A DNA stretch of 64,000 nt from Echinarachnius parma (GCA_037951105.1 JBAMJV010000844.1:1-64000), one strand, 5' to 3'; positions 16,581 to 62,394 are shown, counted from the first letter of the stretch. The notes: generated from the letters alone by a model not told the origin. Numbers and translations: made by a program.

Positions 16581-18794
16581 TATTATTTGCAAACATTATC
16601 TTGGAAATATACCCATTTTCTCATTTTGCAAACATATTGCCAGTGAGAAATAACACCACTGTGAACTTGTTACTTAAGGTTCGCTACCTTTCATTTCAAA
16701 TTTCTCTGGAGTGCTCTGAATGACAGTACTATTTAATGTTCCTTTTCTTATTAAGATAACCAAATTTGGGCAAGCGATGTCTGTTTTCGGTCATACTTAT
16801 TTTCTCAAAAACAAAATTCTGAAGAGCCATTTGTAAACCATCAATCAGTTGATAATACAGTTAGTCATTTTGATTCTGAATCCAGCAAACGTTTATGTCC
16901 CAGAATAACACATTGTGTAATAAAAAGAACTTATAGTCTGCACAATTTCTTACTTTTAATTCTTTGAATTTGTTTATTTTTGGGGTTTTTTTTGGTATAA
17001 AAAAATACAGTACGGTACTTTTTTGCACAAATGATCATATTAAAGTTGGAAATTATATTTCTGTAATAAATATGTGCCTTGTGTGTCTTTGATTAAAGCA
17101 AAACTTATAAGTAAATGGTATGGGCAAAATTAAAACGATATGTGGAAAAAGTATCAAATTTAAGAATCTCGGCCTTATTTATTTGATCCTTTTTACATGT
17201 GTCAAGTAATATATTTATTGTATCAAATGATATCATGCACTAAACCTTGCTAGAAATATATTCTTGTCTATATTAAACATTATCTTGTTATACTGGTACT
17301 GCATGGTTATTGGAATCGATAAGTAAAAATATATAATGTTAGTTTTCACAAGATATTGTCAAATGTTTTTATATACCTGTAAATTGTCTTCCAATAAAAT
17401 CATGAAAAGAAAGTATACTGGGTGTGTAGTTTCTGTGTAGGAATTTTCATTAACCTAACCCTAACCCTAACCCTAACCCTAATCATATTTTGATGTATTA
17501 AAATAAAATTTCCATAAACCTTAGCCAAATATATCACGATTAGAGCTCTAGTTATCCTCCATACGTTGATTATTTTTAAAAAATGGTATAGCTAACCTGA
17601 AAATGTATCTAAATAGATATTATATAAACCGATACATTCTGGGGGCTTCTCTTGCCATTTACGTTAGCAGCACAATCATACACCGTGAGCCCTTTCTAAC
17701 GCCAGATTGCCTGATGAAGGGGGTTGGTGTGGAGGCAAACCCTTAGATCCCTATGTTCAGAGGGACTTACGAACAGGTGAACAACATGCATCCCATTACT
17801 ATATATTACCTACTGTTTATCAGGGTAGGACATATACGGGGGATAAGGGCGATTTCCCCCCCTAATTTGCAAAATAGGTAGCCCCTAAATTACTATAGGG
17901 TATTATGTGAAATATTTTGTGATATCCATCAGATTGAAAAAGTAGCCCCCTAAAATAAAAATTAATTCCTGCATTGCTGTTTATCCTGCTTCCACACTTG
18001 CATTTTTCTCTACTTGCCCATTCGCGCATACATTTTAAAATTTTACTCACCCACACAGAAAATGCACTTGCCCACTACTTCTAGATGAGATTTACACATT
18101 AGGAATAACATTGTCTCTCATAGTTGGAACAGGAATGTTAGTTGCACAATTGGGCAACCAACTACTTGCCCAATATCAATTTTAACTTAATTACCCTGGG
18201 CAATCGAGCAAGTACGACAACTAGTGTTGAGCCCTGCATGATATGTATACATGTACATGTGTATGTTAGTAACTTTTCTACACATATTGACCCTCTTAAA
18301 ACAGTGAAACTCGGATTTCATGGGCTCCAATTCATCTATGTCTGCTATGTTGATATTTTAAAGCTTTTCCAGCAGAAATTTACTTTCCATCTGCAGCTTG
18401 ATTTAAAATGTTCATTCATTGAGCACAGGTACGGTGACCGGCTATAGCAAAACCCGGCAATTGTGGGTAAAAAATCAAAATATAGATTTTCATACCATTA
18501 GAAAGGCCTCATCACAAGCTTTTATTTGATGCTTTGTTCTAACTAATTGATCAATAATTGGCGAAGATTTGATTGTTTCAATTTTACAATCATAGGTCTT
18601 TTACACACACTGTGAACTTAAAATGTCCATTTCTTCAAAACATTCATAACAGTCATAATGTACATGTAGTACCATACAATACAATGTGGTCAATGACATA
18701 TTGTAGTACATGTATACAGAAGCTAGCTGTATATATATGCACAAGGAACGAACAAGGAATAAACACACAAAAGACAAATTTCCATGACAATCAT
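16581..18794. other. Intergenic AT-rich DNA
   Basis: No convincing exon was found. It contains the short telomere-like tract at 17451-17482. Scattered direct repeats are weak. Confidence 0.5.
17451..17482. repeat. Interstitial telomeric repeat (CCCTAA)n
   Basis: About five tandem TAACCC units. The motif is the metazoan telomere repeat TTAGGG read on the minus strand. Confidence 0.92.
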
Positions 18795-19290
18795 GTTTCA
18801 TAGTGCATGCAAACTTGCCACAGCACAATCCTGTTTCATAGTGCAGGCAACTTGCCACAACACAATCATGTTTCATAGTGCATGCAAACTTGCCACAACA
18901 CTATAATTTTTCATAGTGCAGGCAAACATGCCACAACACTATAATGTTTCATTGTGCAGGCAAACTTGCCACAACACAATCATGTTTCATAGTGCAGGCA
19001 AACTTGCCACAAAACAATCCTGTTTCATAGTGCAGGAAAACTTGCCACAACACAATCATGTTTCATAGTGCAGGAAAACTTGCCACAACACTATCATGTA
19101 TCATAGTGCAGTCGAACTTGCCACAACACTATCATGTATCATAGTGTAGGCAAACTTGGCACAACACAATCATGTTTCATAGTGCAGGAAAACTAATTGC
19201 CACAACACAATCATGTTTGATAGTGCAGGCAAATTTGTGACAATTAACACTATCATGTTTCATATTGCAGGCAAATTCGGTACAACACTT
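18795..19290. repeat. About 38-bp minisatellite, roughly 13 copies
   Basis: Units contain TTTCATAGTGCAGGCAAA, CTTGCCACAACAC and AATCATG; the period is 37-38 bp with point variants. Individual units carry small indels, and the downstream units decay. Confidence 0.9.
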
Positions 19291-21887
19291 ATGTTTTATA
19301 AAGGTGGTAAACTGGCCACCACATTGTTATGCTTATATCTCTTCTCTTAATACACAGTGACCCAAATGGCTTGAAGGTGATGGGACAGGAAAAGGCTTGA
19401 CCGACCCTACAGCTCTCTATGATGACTTGGGGCCAGAAATATCCAGCTAGTATACTGTGACAATTGTCTATCTCACGTGTTGAATGCCTTTTGAATATTA
19501 TAATTTAATAATCTCACTTTATGGATGTTCGATTAACCCGTTCCATTAAAGGGCAATGAAACTATGGCTTTTGGCTATTATTATCGTTTAGAGGGTGAAC
19601 AGACATTTTATTTGATACATAACTTGGCAATTTTGGCCTCCTGGATCCCATGAAATCCTTACGTGAACATACCCACATTTTACTAATTCTTACGGCGGCA
19701 AAAGGTGACAGGAGCGACCATGTTCTTATAATTGCCTGACATGCTTTGCAAACTGTGACGTGTGTGCTACGGGCCGAACAAAAAGCTTTTCACTGATTTA
19801 CAGACTCGTCAAAGCATCTACAAGTATTCAGACAATGGTTTGAATAGGTGCTATTGAAATGCATTAGTGCATATCACTGACTGTAAGTCCGCACAAACCT
19901 AATAATAGCGGCCTCCAGTGTTCGCATGAATAGTGGTAAACCCGATAGAGTTTTCACATATTTCTCCCAAAGCAGAAATCTGAGTCGGAGTTATGTTATA
20001 TATAATAAAAAGGCATATTACGATGTATCAAGTAGGATAAACTGTATTCTTGAGTTGCATTGTATCTGAAATCCCCTTAGACTTTGTATGCAACCCACCC
20101 GGTTCCCATAGTCAAGGGGTTAAGAAAGATGTTAAAATGGCCCTGTGTTTTACTGAATCTGTACAGATAAATAACTTCCCCCTGCAATGACATCGTACGC
20201 CTGTCATGCAAACAGCATTCTGGTAATTTTTGTTGGGATGTTCCCATTAGGGATTATGGAGTTTGATTTTCTTTTAAATTTGAAGTCAAGTTTTATTTGG
20301 TTTGCAGGGCCATTTGCTACCCCGTCGAACAGGATTTGAATCAGCCCACATACAAACATGTTAACTATTTTTAAGATACCCACTTCAAAAATTCAAAGTT
20401 AAATTTTGCACTATTTTGATCGGCCCAAATGCTGTCTGCATTAATACACAAAAGTTGAAATTTCACATTTATCTCACATGATTTAATGATCTGAACAGAT
20501 AAATGCAAATTTACAAATGACAAAAAGCTAAATTTCGACGGGTGAGGCTTAGAAATTAAGTCACAGAAAGCAATTATAAAATGATGGAATCGTGTTATTT
20601 TCTTTTATAGTCGCCAATTAGGAATCTTTTAATGTAATCAGGTTATTGGTTTGCATTAAGTTTCTGTGCATGTATACATTGGCTACCTACACTAGTCAAA
20701 CAGGAAATATAATAGGATTTAAACCATGCAGCCCTGATTCAAATATGAAAACTTGAAATACCCACTTTAAAAAATCTGATCACCAAGTTGTTGTTTGCTT
20801 TGGGGGAAGGGGTTGAGACGAGTGTGTCCATTGTGTATATAATTATGCTTGCTAGTTATGAAACCTTTAGTAATTTTTTTAAATTTCCAGAGATATCTCA
20901 GAGAGGCTATAACACAACATCTTGATCTAATTTGAACCAGCGAGCCTGTATTCTTGTTTCATAGTTAGTAGCAGTACTATTGTCAAGTATTATGTTCTTC
21001 AGAAGTGAATGTATATGTTCCTTTTAGTCATAATTCTGGCACGGAGGATGCAATCTTCCCGTCAGTTTGGGGTTTATAAACATATTTTGTGTTTTGTCCT
21101 GTATTAAAGGTACGTAACGTAACTGTTTAGGAGAATTTCATCTGTTTGGACTATATGGGGCTGATCCAGGCTATTAAATAGCCAACATGTATAACTATGT
21201 ATATATAACATCTGCAGTACATTGATGTGAAAGTACAGTTTGATGTTCAGAGGGGATTTACTAAGAACAAAGTAGAACAAAGTAGATTGGAAAATATGTA
21301 TGAGTGCTGAATATTAGTATACCATTTTTATATGAAATATATTTTTTCAAGTGTGAATAATATGTATTTAACATTAAAAAACATGTAATCTTCTCTTTTG
21401 GATGTTCCTTTTTTCATCCATATTTATGTTCTGCATTATGGTACCATAGTTTATACATACTGTATGATGAATTAACAAACATTTTTTTGTATCATAAACT
21501 TTAACATAGTTGGAATAAATGTGTAAAATTAAAAATGTCTTTCTAATAATTGTTTACAAACTGAAATTTCTTTTTCTATTTAATAAGAACTAAGATACAA
21601 AATTTAGGAAAGTGATTTGTACCTTTTATTGTTCCTTACCAGGTTATGTCTTTTGTTCATAATTATTTAATTGTGTGTATATTTTAAATATTTGTATAAA
21701 TTATTGTTTATACTGTACAACATGTATTTGATTTGTTAGTAAGTATAAAATGTTATTAATGTCATTTCAAACTGGATTTTATTTATGAGTGCCTTTGTCG
21801 TATATACATGTAACTGTCTTTCCATGCTTTTGGTGTGCCATATAATCATTTGATTCAAAAGTAGGCCGGTTAGACCTAATGCCTTGG
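19291..21887. other. Intergenic DNA, possibly part of a long SLC35E3 3' region
   Basis: No gene was called. A candidate spliced 3' exon at about 19355-19400 is discussed in the findings. Position 19547 begins TTAAAGGGCAATGAAAC, like the end of the MITE at 30095. A short TTAA-ended motif also seen at 43838-43916 lies at about 20066-20125. Confidence 0.45.
20066..20125. repeat. Short dispersed repeat, copy 1
   Basis: Shares TAGACTTTGTATGCAACCCA, CCCGGTTCC and TAGTCAAGGGGTTAA with 43838-43916. Confidence 0.6.
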
Positions 21888-22012
21888 TCACACCTTTGCA
21901 TATTTTGATGCATATTGCTGCCCTAGGTGGGGTATATCATGCATCTGTACCCAGCAGTATACCTGGCAATACGCAGCAATATGCAGCCAAATATGCAAAG
22001 GTGTGACCTTCA
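21888..22012. mobile_element. Small foldback MITE
   Basis: The ends GGTCACACCTTTGCATATT and AATATGCAAAGGTGTGACC are perfect inverted repeats. Further GCATATTGC / GCAATATGC pairing lies inside. Length is about 125 bp. Confidence 0.85.
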
Positions 22013-22691
22013 ACAACATAAATGCCTACTACCTTGTAATTTTGTATACTAGGAAATATTTTTAAATGACATTGGCCAATTTGTATGTATTCATCATTCC
22101 TGAATCTGTTTCATTTTGTCACCGAATTAGTCAATAATTTATGATGAAAATGTATTAAGACACAGCTGAAATCATATCTAATTTGAATGCATTTTGATAC
22201 CTAAATTAAGAATGTATGCTTTAAGTATTTGGACTAAATGTAATTTGCATATACGCATGATTTGGAGTTCTGTAGACACTTTAATTTTATTGAATCTATG
22301 CTCTAATTTAATTTGATTATTATAGGATGTTCCTCTTTTTTTTTAAAGCGCAGCATATATGGTATTTATCAACATGGACATAATGCGCTGTATAAGAATT
22401 AGTTATATTATAAATTGTCAATAATACTATGGTAATAATGATAATAATAATAATTATTCATTTGCAATTTTCACAACTCCTTTGCTTAAGTAATGGTGCT
22501 GGTTTGATCTATTCCCACCAGTGTTTGTATGAAGAAACATATAGTTGATGACTTGTACTGTGACCTTTTTATAATTGATGTGATTTTTTGGAATAAAATT
22601 TAATAAAATAAAACTGCAGAAAGTGTTTTGTATAGATATGAATGCGTATGAAGCACAGAGCATAACACCCAACGGTTGTGTCTTTATCAAC

Positions 22692-22972
22692 TTTAAAGTG
22701 ATCCATTAACTATTTAAGATATTTACATGCTTTTGACCGTAGTCAAATCCCAATTCGGAGACTAAATCCTCCATAGTACCCAAATTCCGATACTTCACAC
22801 AAACAATCGGTTTACTTTTTTTTCACTAGGTTGACTTTATTCCATTTCTATGAAAATCTTGCATATCATTCTCAAATCAGTCTCAAATATCACTTGAGGA
22901 AAAATATAAAGTTAATGGATCATTTAAATGTATCCTACAGTACATTATTATAATATAATAATTACCGTAAAA
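22692..22972. mobile_element. MITE family G segment, direct repeat unit 1
   Basis: Starts TTTAAAGTGATCCATTAACT and ends around AAAGTTAATGGATCATTTAA. From about 22719 it is almost identical to 23043-23285. Confidence 0.8.
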
Positions 22973-23042
22973 CTCCGTGTATAAGACGCACTTTTTTTCC
23001 GTCGTCTTATACACAGGTACAGCCAAAAACAAAACAAAAAAA
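22973..23042. mobile_element. Short palindromic 'GTATAAGACGCAC' element
   Basis: CCGTGTATAAGACGCAC and GTCGTCTTATACACAG form inverted repeats. A longer copy lies at 58112-58200. It sits between the two direct-repeat units. Confidence 0.7.
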
Positions 23043-23285
23043 AGATATTTACATGCTTTTGACCGTAGTCAAATCCCAATTCGGAGACTAAATCCTCCAT
23101 AGTACCCAAATTCCGATACTTCACACAAACAATCGGTTTACTTTTTTTTCACTAGGTTGACTTTATTCCATTTCTATGAAAATCTTGCATATCATTCTCA
23201 AATCAGTCTCAAATATCACTTGAGGAAAAATATAAAGTTAATGGATCATTTAAATGTATCCTACATTATTATAATATAATAATTA
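23043..23285. repeat. Near-identical direct repeat unit 2
   Basis: Matches 22719-22973 almost base for base, starting AGATATTTACATGCTTTTGA. It differs mainly by loss of a few bases in CCTACAGTACATTATT. Confidence 0.9.
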
Positions 23286-23934
23286 GTACTCAATTCTACC
23301 AAGTACAAATTCTCAAAATTACCACAAAAGTTTTTTGAAAGTAAAAACAAACATACTTTATAAGTCATCTTTATTAGTCATAAGAAGTTACAAAGTTGGA
23401 CTTTACAAATACAAAACAAAACAAAAAGGAAGAAATTCAAACTCCCTGTAAGTTAATTTTTACAATAAATAAAACAAGTGCTGTATTGAATTGGATAATC
23501 TTTTGAAACCGACAGTTTTAATAAGCTCAAAACCTTTTTTAAATTCGAGGTTTTAGCTAGATCCCATTACACCAAAGAAAAAAAAGCCCTAGTATCTAAA
23601 TACTGCAGAAACACAACTTACAAGCTACAATTTTGTCTACGAAAAGTATAAAGGAATTGCTTTCAAAGTACATAACAATGACAAATTCACCAGCAATTTG
23701 GTATTTATACCATATTTAATGAAAAAAAAAAAAAAAATTCTGAATATTAGGTAACCGATATCTCCCCTTTTTGTGACAGGTTTTCGTTTTTAGAATAACC
23801 AAAATGCTACGACCAGGATGAACATATTACCATAATTATAGGCCTATGCGCTCTGGGCCTAGTTTGTATAACAAACAATCTCATAGATCTGTTACAAAAA
23901 GAACAGAGCAATGGAATGTGTTTCATGGGAACGT
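23286..23934. other. Intergenic AT-rich DNA
   Basis: I see no gene. A poly-A run lies near 23723-23737. Nothing else is notable. Confidence 0.4.
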
Positions 23935-23935
23935 C

Positions 23936-24060
23936 CCCCCATTAAAGGGTCTTTGTGGCTCAATAGTTGAGCACCAATCTAGCAATCCGGAGGTTTCGGG
24001 TTTGATTCCCAGCGAAGCCTATTCTTCTTTGCACATTTTCAATCAAAAAGAACAAAGGAA
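23936..24060 (+). mobile_element. Solo tRNA-headed SINE
   Basis: GGGTCTTTGTGGCTCAATAG carries the tRNA-like head. A degenerate B box (GGGTTTGATTCCC) and CTTCTTTGCACATTTTCAAT follow. Matches 44962-45075 and the right half of 59892-60092. Confidence 0.8.
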
Positions 24061-25199
24061 CGAATGCATTGATAGCTTTACCAATCTTCTTTTAATCTTC
24101 GGTTTTGCTGTTGTGCATAAAAACACACTGCTATTCATGAAGTATGTAAATGGTCGCTATACACATAATATACCAGAAGGGTTGCTATTCATAAATCACA
24201 ATAAGGGTCGCTATCCATAAAACATTAAAAGGGATGCCATTTGCTATATCAGAGTTATCTCACAACCTCAGAATTTTGGCTTGTAAAAGGATCGGAGGAC
24301 AGTAAATTTAACATAAATAAAATATCAATTTCACACAGGAGGGACACATCTAGAATAAAAAATCTTCAGTACAAATGATTATGAAATAGTTATGATTTTA
24401 GGATTGTGTGACATGACATGACGTGACATGACATTGTGTATATGATAGATCCAATTCAAATCAAGCTAAACACAGTCTAGCATTGTAGGAATTACAGTTA
24501 CTGTATGTCTGCTGCTAGATCCAGTCGTAATCTTGCAAGCGTTATTTAATTCCTACAAAAAATTAGTTTCCAGCTTCCACAATACTTTTTCACAAACAAT
24601 AAAATTAATGTAACTCCCTCTCACACAAATGACAAATTATCTTCGATGATGCAATATTGTATAAAACTATCTTTTTATAACATTTAACTGACATGCCAAG
24701 TGCTTGCATTGAAGCTACCGCTTGGATGCCATGTCTATGATAGCACGCAATGCCCATTGTATTGTGCGGTGGCATATATTGTATACGTAAGTGTCTCAAT
24801 TGTTCAGTGCGCACATTAATCTTCAGGCGTGGGGCATTTGCTTTTCAATAGATTCCTTTCAAATCCCCCAAAAGCAATTTAGCTGTGGCCTTCCAATTAA
24901 TGTGGCACTGGGAATGTATTCCACTGGCACTTGTTGGGTTAAGAGGTATTTTCTATTTTGTGACACGATGCAATGTAAACTAATAATATTTCATATATAC
25001 ATACATATATATATACTACAAATTGAAAGAGCTGAGGTATCAGAAGTAACAAGGCAATATAAAGTGTTTTTTCTTAGATAAATAGTCTCTAGAAATGTTC
25101 CAACAACTCAATATGAGGTCTACTGAAGGTAATGTGTCTCTTTGGCAGAAATATAATCTAAGTAACATTGTTTAAACAAGGCGATAGCCGTAAAGTGTC

Positions 25200-25850
25200 T
25201 CACCCAATTGTGCGCACTTGACCTTTGACCTACTTATGTGACCTTTGACCCCAGAATATCATAGGGCACCTACCAATCAAGTTTGGTTACAAACGGATGC
25301 TGGGTTGGAAAGTTATCAACCCTAATAGACTCTTGCAGGTAAAATTTCACATTGACCCTCATTTGACCTTTGACCTACTTATGTGACATTTGACCCCTGA
25401 ATATCATGGAGGCCAATGTAGGGCATCTACCAATCAAGTTTGGTTACAAACAGATGCAGGGTTGGAAAGTTATCAACCCCAATAGACTCTTGCAGGTAAA
25501 ACTTCAAATTGACCCTCATTTGACCTTTGACCCCAGAATATCATGGAGGCCAATGTAGGGCATCTACCAATCAAGTTTGGTTACAAACAGATGCAGGGTT
25601 GGAAAGTTATCAACCCCAATAGACTCTTGCAGGTAAAACTTCAAATTGACCCTCATTTGACCTTTGACCTACTTATGTGACCTTTGACCCCAGAATATCA
25701 TGTAGGGCATCTACCAATCAAGTTTGATTAAAAACAGATGCAGGGTTGGAAAGTTATTCAAATTTGTGTAAGTGTCACGGACAGACGGACGGACGGACGC
25801 AATTTGGATCCCTTAGTCTCCCCTCCACCTACGGTGGGCTCGACAAAAAG
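25200..25850. repeat. Tandem about 160-bp modules with TGACCTTTGACC sites
   Basis: Modules share ACCAATCAAGTTTGGTTACA, CAGGGTTGGAAAGTTATCAA and AATAGACTCTTGCAGGTAAA; about four copies. Each carries one or two TGACCTTTGACC(T/C) boxes. The 3' end is an ACGGACGG run followed by CTACGGTGGGCTCGAC. Related to, but distinct from, the 'GCCTCCG' elements below. Confidence 0.85.
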
Positions 25851-26781
25851 AAACAGATGTTGGAAGGATATACATGTATATTATCGAACATATCCAAAAA
25901 ATATCAGATTTGAAAAACAAAGTCTTTGTCAATGAGAAATTACAGCAACATGTACATATTAATATCAGTTTCTATCTCAGAGACCCAAACATATAGTCTA
26001 CAAGCCCCAGACCTTACATGGTACTTCATGTTTGTACTTGATGTTCACACACACCAAGTTCACTTTGATTAATAATTAAAAGCACAATCAACATTGCTCT
26101 TAATCAGACTTGTTCTGTTACAGGGTTATTTTTGTTCAAATTCCAAAGAGGATAATAATAAATAATCTATTAAACAAACATTCAGAAAACAAGGAAATGA
26201 GCCCAATAGAGTTAAACTGCAAAGCAGTCGTTTTTGTATGCATCGTTTGAATCCAGTATTTCTGTGAACTTTAATTCCACCTACTGGATGTATATTGAAT
26301 CCCTGTGGTTGATGATGGTGATCCACAGCACGTGTATGGCACCATTAACATTCAAAGGCGCCTGATTCATGAATTTTCTACTGACTTTGGCAATTATGCC
26401 TGCAAAAGAGATACACTGCCTTCAAGCCATGATGGACAAAGATTTAACTTGACCCAACTGGTTGGGTAAGTTTTCAGGACAATGATTAAATCAGCGAATC
26501 AATGAAATCACTGTCCATCAAGGCAAATACAAGCAGTCCATGTCTTGTTAGTTGTTTATGCACTAGCCAAAATGTAATAATGAACATGCAAATTGCCTAT
26601 CTGCATTTTTCTTTGTAAATTAGTTATTCTAGATAAAGTCTCCTTACATATTTCTCATCTTTGAAGATAAAGAAAATGGTGCATATCCTTCTTGAAAGGT
26701 ACATTAGACACTATACCAACAAGACTCCTTGACCTTGCAGCTCATCCATGTACATGTAGCTCCAAACTCCAGTCCTCACAT

Positions 26782-59788
<33,007 letters not shown>

Positions 59789-59891
59789 CTGGGGGGAAAA
59801 AATATTTTGTTGCTGATGTTGTTATTTGTTAACAAAATGATTTTAAATCAAACAAAGGAAACTCGACTAGAAATATTTTAAATGAATGAAA

Positions 59892-60092
59892 ATGATCAAA
59901 GAAAAATAGGCTTTGCCGGGAATCGAACCAGAGACCTCCGGATTGCTAGACCGGCGCTCAACCATCGAGCATTGAAAGGGGATTCATGGGTCTTTGTGGC
60001 TCGATGGTTGAGCACCGGTTTAGCGATCCAGAGGTCTCGGGTTCAATTCCCGGTGTAGCCTTTTTTTCTTTGCTCATTTTCATTCATTTAAA
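59892..60092. mobile_element. Head-to-head pair of tRNA-headed SINEs
   Basis: The left half (59895-59970) is antisense: GATCAAAGAAAAATAGGCTT, GGGAATCGAACC, GGATTGCTAGACCGGCGCTC. The right half (59985-60090) is sense: GGGTCTTTGTGGCTCGATGG, GGGTTCAATTCCC, TTTTTCTTTGCTCATTTTCA. The spacer contains TTGAAAGGGGATTCATGG. Confidence 0.85.
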
Positions 60093-60327
60093 ATGATTTT
60101 CAGATATACTAATGGGTGTTAGTTCTTCAGAACTTTGTTTTAAGTTTTACTTGGTAGAGATAGTAGAAGCTCTCTGAAAAGCAAGTTTTTCTGGTAAAGT
60201 TCTTCCTGATTGTCCTTGCATCAGGTTCCTGATTGTATCAGCTTCTATTATATGTATCATTTGGAAGTTCCTTATTATGAACCTGCATTAAGACGACTTC
60301 CTGGAAACAATATCTGGCATTGACTGA

Positions 60328-61292
60328 TTAAAGTGATCCATTAAAGGGGTAGTTCAGTTTTGGTAGAGAGGGCGCTGCACAACACAAATTTTTTGTGAGG
60401 TTATGAAAAACTGAGTGTCGAATTTGAAAGAACATGCAACTTTAATGGCAGAATAAACTTTATTTGGTCAAAATCGGTTCAGAAATGGCTGAAATATCAA
60501 TAAATATATCCAATCGTAATAAATTTGGGCCCCAAATTTATTTGATGATTTAAAAGAAAGAAAAAAAATGCTTACACTTTTTCAAAAATGTTCAAAACCG
60601 GTTTTTAAATACTTGTTAATGATCTCTCTATTTAATCATTATTTCAACAAAACATCACATGCATAATTTTGTATGAAAAATGGTTGAAACCATTGCCTTT
60701 TTAGAGAGCGCCCTCTTGTGTTTTAATGACTCCTTTTGAATGATAACAGGCTTTTTACTTAGTCGTTTGTAATTTGGTATACCTTTCGAGCATGGTGGAG
60801 TTATAACTATTAGTTTGTAATGTTACTGTGCAGGTTTTGGTTACTAAAGTTCAGCCTTACCAAAACTGTACTACCCCTTTAAATTTGTGAAAATTCAACT
60901 GAAATTCAATTGGAGCTTTCACACTTCTCTTGTACCATGTTGTTTGGCTTAATATGGTAACAGAAGAATGAAATGGGTTTCATTTTTTCAAATATCTCCC
61001 TAATTATTGAGATATTTAAGATTTAATTTTAAAGCGCTCATTTTCAACCGCAGTCAATAGTATCCAAATTCTGGGACTAAAATCCTCCAAAGGATCCAAA
61101 TTTGGTTACTTCATACGAATGATCGACATAAAATCAGACATCGATTAACTCTTTTTTTCACTAGGTAAACATTATTCCTTTTCTATGAAAATCTCATATA
61201 TCATTCTCCAGAATCTTCTTATGATATTGGTATATGATTGAATTCTCAAATTCACTTTTGTGAAAAAATATAAAGTTAATGGCTCACTTTAT
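60328..61292. mobile_element. MITE family G copy with a nested family E element
   Basis: TTAAAGTGATCCATTAA at the left and AAAGTTAATGGCTCACTTTA at the right are the G ends. The E element (60341-60882) sits inside the left end at TTAA. Confidence 0.75.
60341..60882. mobile_element. TTAA-flanked MITE (family E), most complete copy
   Basis: Ends TTAAAGGGGTAGTTCAGTTT and AAAACTGTACTACCCCTTTAA are inverted repeats. Also contains GAGAGGGCGCTGC and AGAGAGCGCCCTCTTGTG. Confidence 0.9.
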
Positions 61293-61656
61293 ATTGGGCG
61301 TTGTGTTTGCATTGTACAGTAAAACTCTAGTCACACCGGCAATACCGAACATAAACCGACACCTAACCGACAAATTTGTGGTCATTCTGGGAGATGTTGA
61401 TTTGTTGTCAGCTGAATTTAAGCATTGAGTATAAACAATAAAAAATGTTTGGTATTGTGTTGGTCCATATTCCATGCTGAAATTAGAGTTCTTTCAGCGT
61501 TGAGACACACAACCAGACTGAACCCAAACTGACACTAAACCAAACCAAAATCAATTATTTTGGAGTGGTGTCCAATTGCGGTTGGTTTCAGTTTGGTCCG
61601 TTATCAAGGATACTTTTGAGCATGTTGTGACCAAGAAAATGACCTTGTTAAAAATA

Positions 61657-61846
61657 CAGAAGAACCTCATTATAACGAGTTCCTTTATAGGACCATGAAA
61701 TGTTTCCTTTAAATTATGACAGGTATCTTTTCATATTAAATAAAAAATAAAAAAGAATAAAATGAGCTGGAACCAGCAAAAATACCTTGTTTCAACAGGG
61801 GTTTTGTTATACATATCCGAGTTATTTATAACAAGGTTTCTTTACA
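61657..61846. mobile_element. 'AGAACCTCATTATAACGAG' MITE, relative of 32070-32205
   Basis: Shares GAGCTGG(G/A)(A)ACAGCAAAA, GGGTTTTGTTATA and end sequences with 32070-32205. Confidence 0.6.
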
Positions 61847-61972
61847 CACTCCAGAAGTGGCTGACATTTTATTGCGTCATAAAATTAGTAATACCCCTGA
61901 TTTTATCATGGATCTCTATCAAATACAAAATAAATAGACATTCGATATATATTTTAAAATCGTACATCAGCA

Positions 61973-62340
61973 TTAAAGGGATGCCTGTAAAGTGTCTAAC
62001 TCCACGAAAATTACTTGGAGCTTCCTCGTTTCTCTTCTACCGTGTTGTTTAGCTTATGGTAAGAGAAGAATAAAATAGGGTTCGATTTTTTCAAATGCCC
62101 CTTTAGTATGACGATATCTATCATTCAGCTCAAAAGCGTTAATTAACGGTCATAAACCTCATAAACGTCCGTTGTAAACGCTGACGCATATTTTTGCTTT
62201 TTTAACCAGGAAAGCAGTGTTCTTATTCAATGAAACTTTCACACATCATTCGGACATATCTTACAATGATTTTGGTACAGGATTAAAGTCTCAAATGTCA
62301 TTTTGGGCAATATCTGACACTTGGCAATCCTGCACTTCCT
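61973..62340. mobile_element. MITE (family D), copy 2
   Basis: TTAAAGGGATGCCTGTAAAG at the left; inverted copy of 40321-40695. Right part ends near GGGCAATATCTGACACTTGG. Confidence 0.82.
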
Positions 62341-62394
62341 GCACTAGGGGGATATATTGTTTTTGCTAAATTTTGGTTGCTAACTTCAATTTTC

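Noticed and set aside
18795-19290. Possible CRISPR array (regular repeats of about 38 bp); likewise 41938-43632
   Set aside because: Repeats are contiguous with no unique spacers and lie in a eukaryotic genome; they are minisatellites.
23950-24030. Possible tRNA genes in the GGGTCTTTGTGGCTCAAT elements (also 44985, 60000)
   Set aside because: The T-arm region is degenerate (GGGTTTGATTCCC), copies are repeated with shared flanks, and no good acceptor stem forms; SINE heads.
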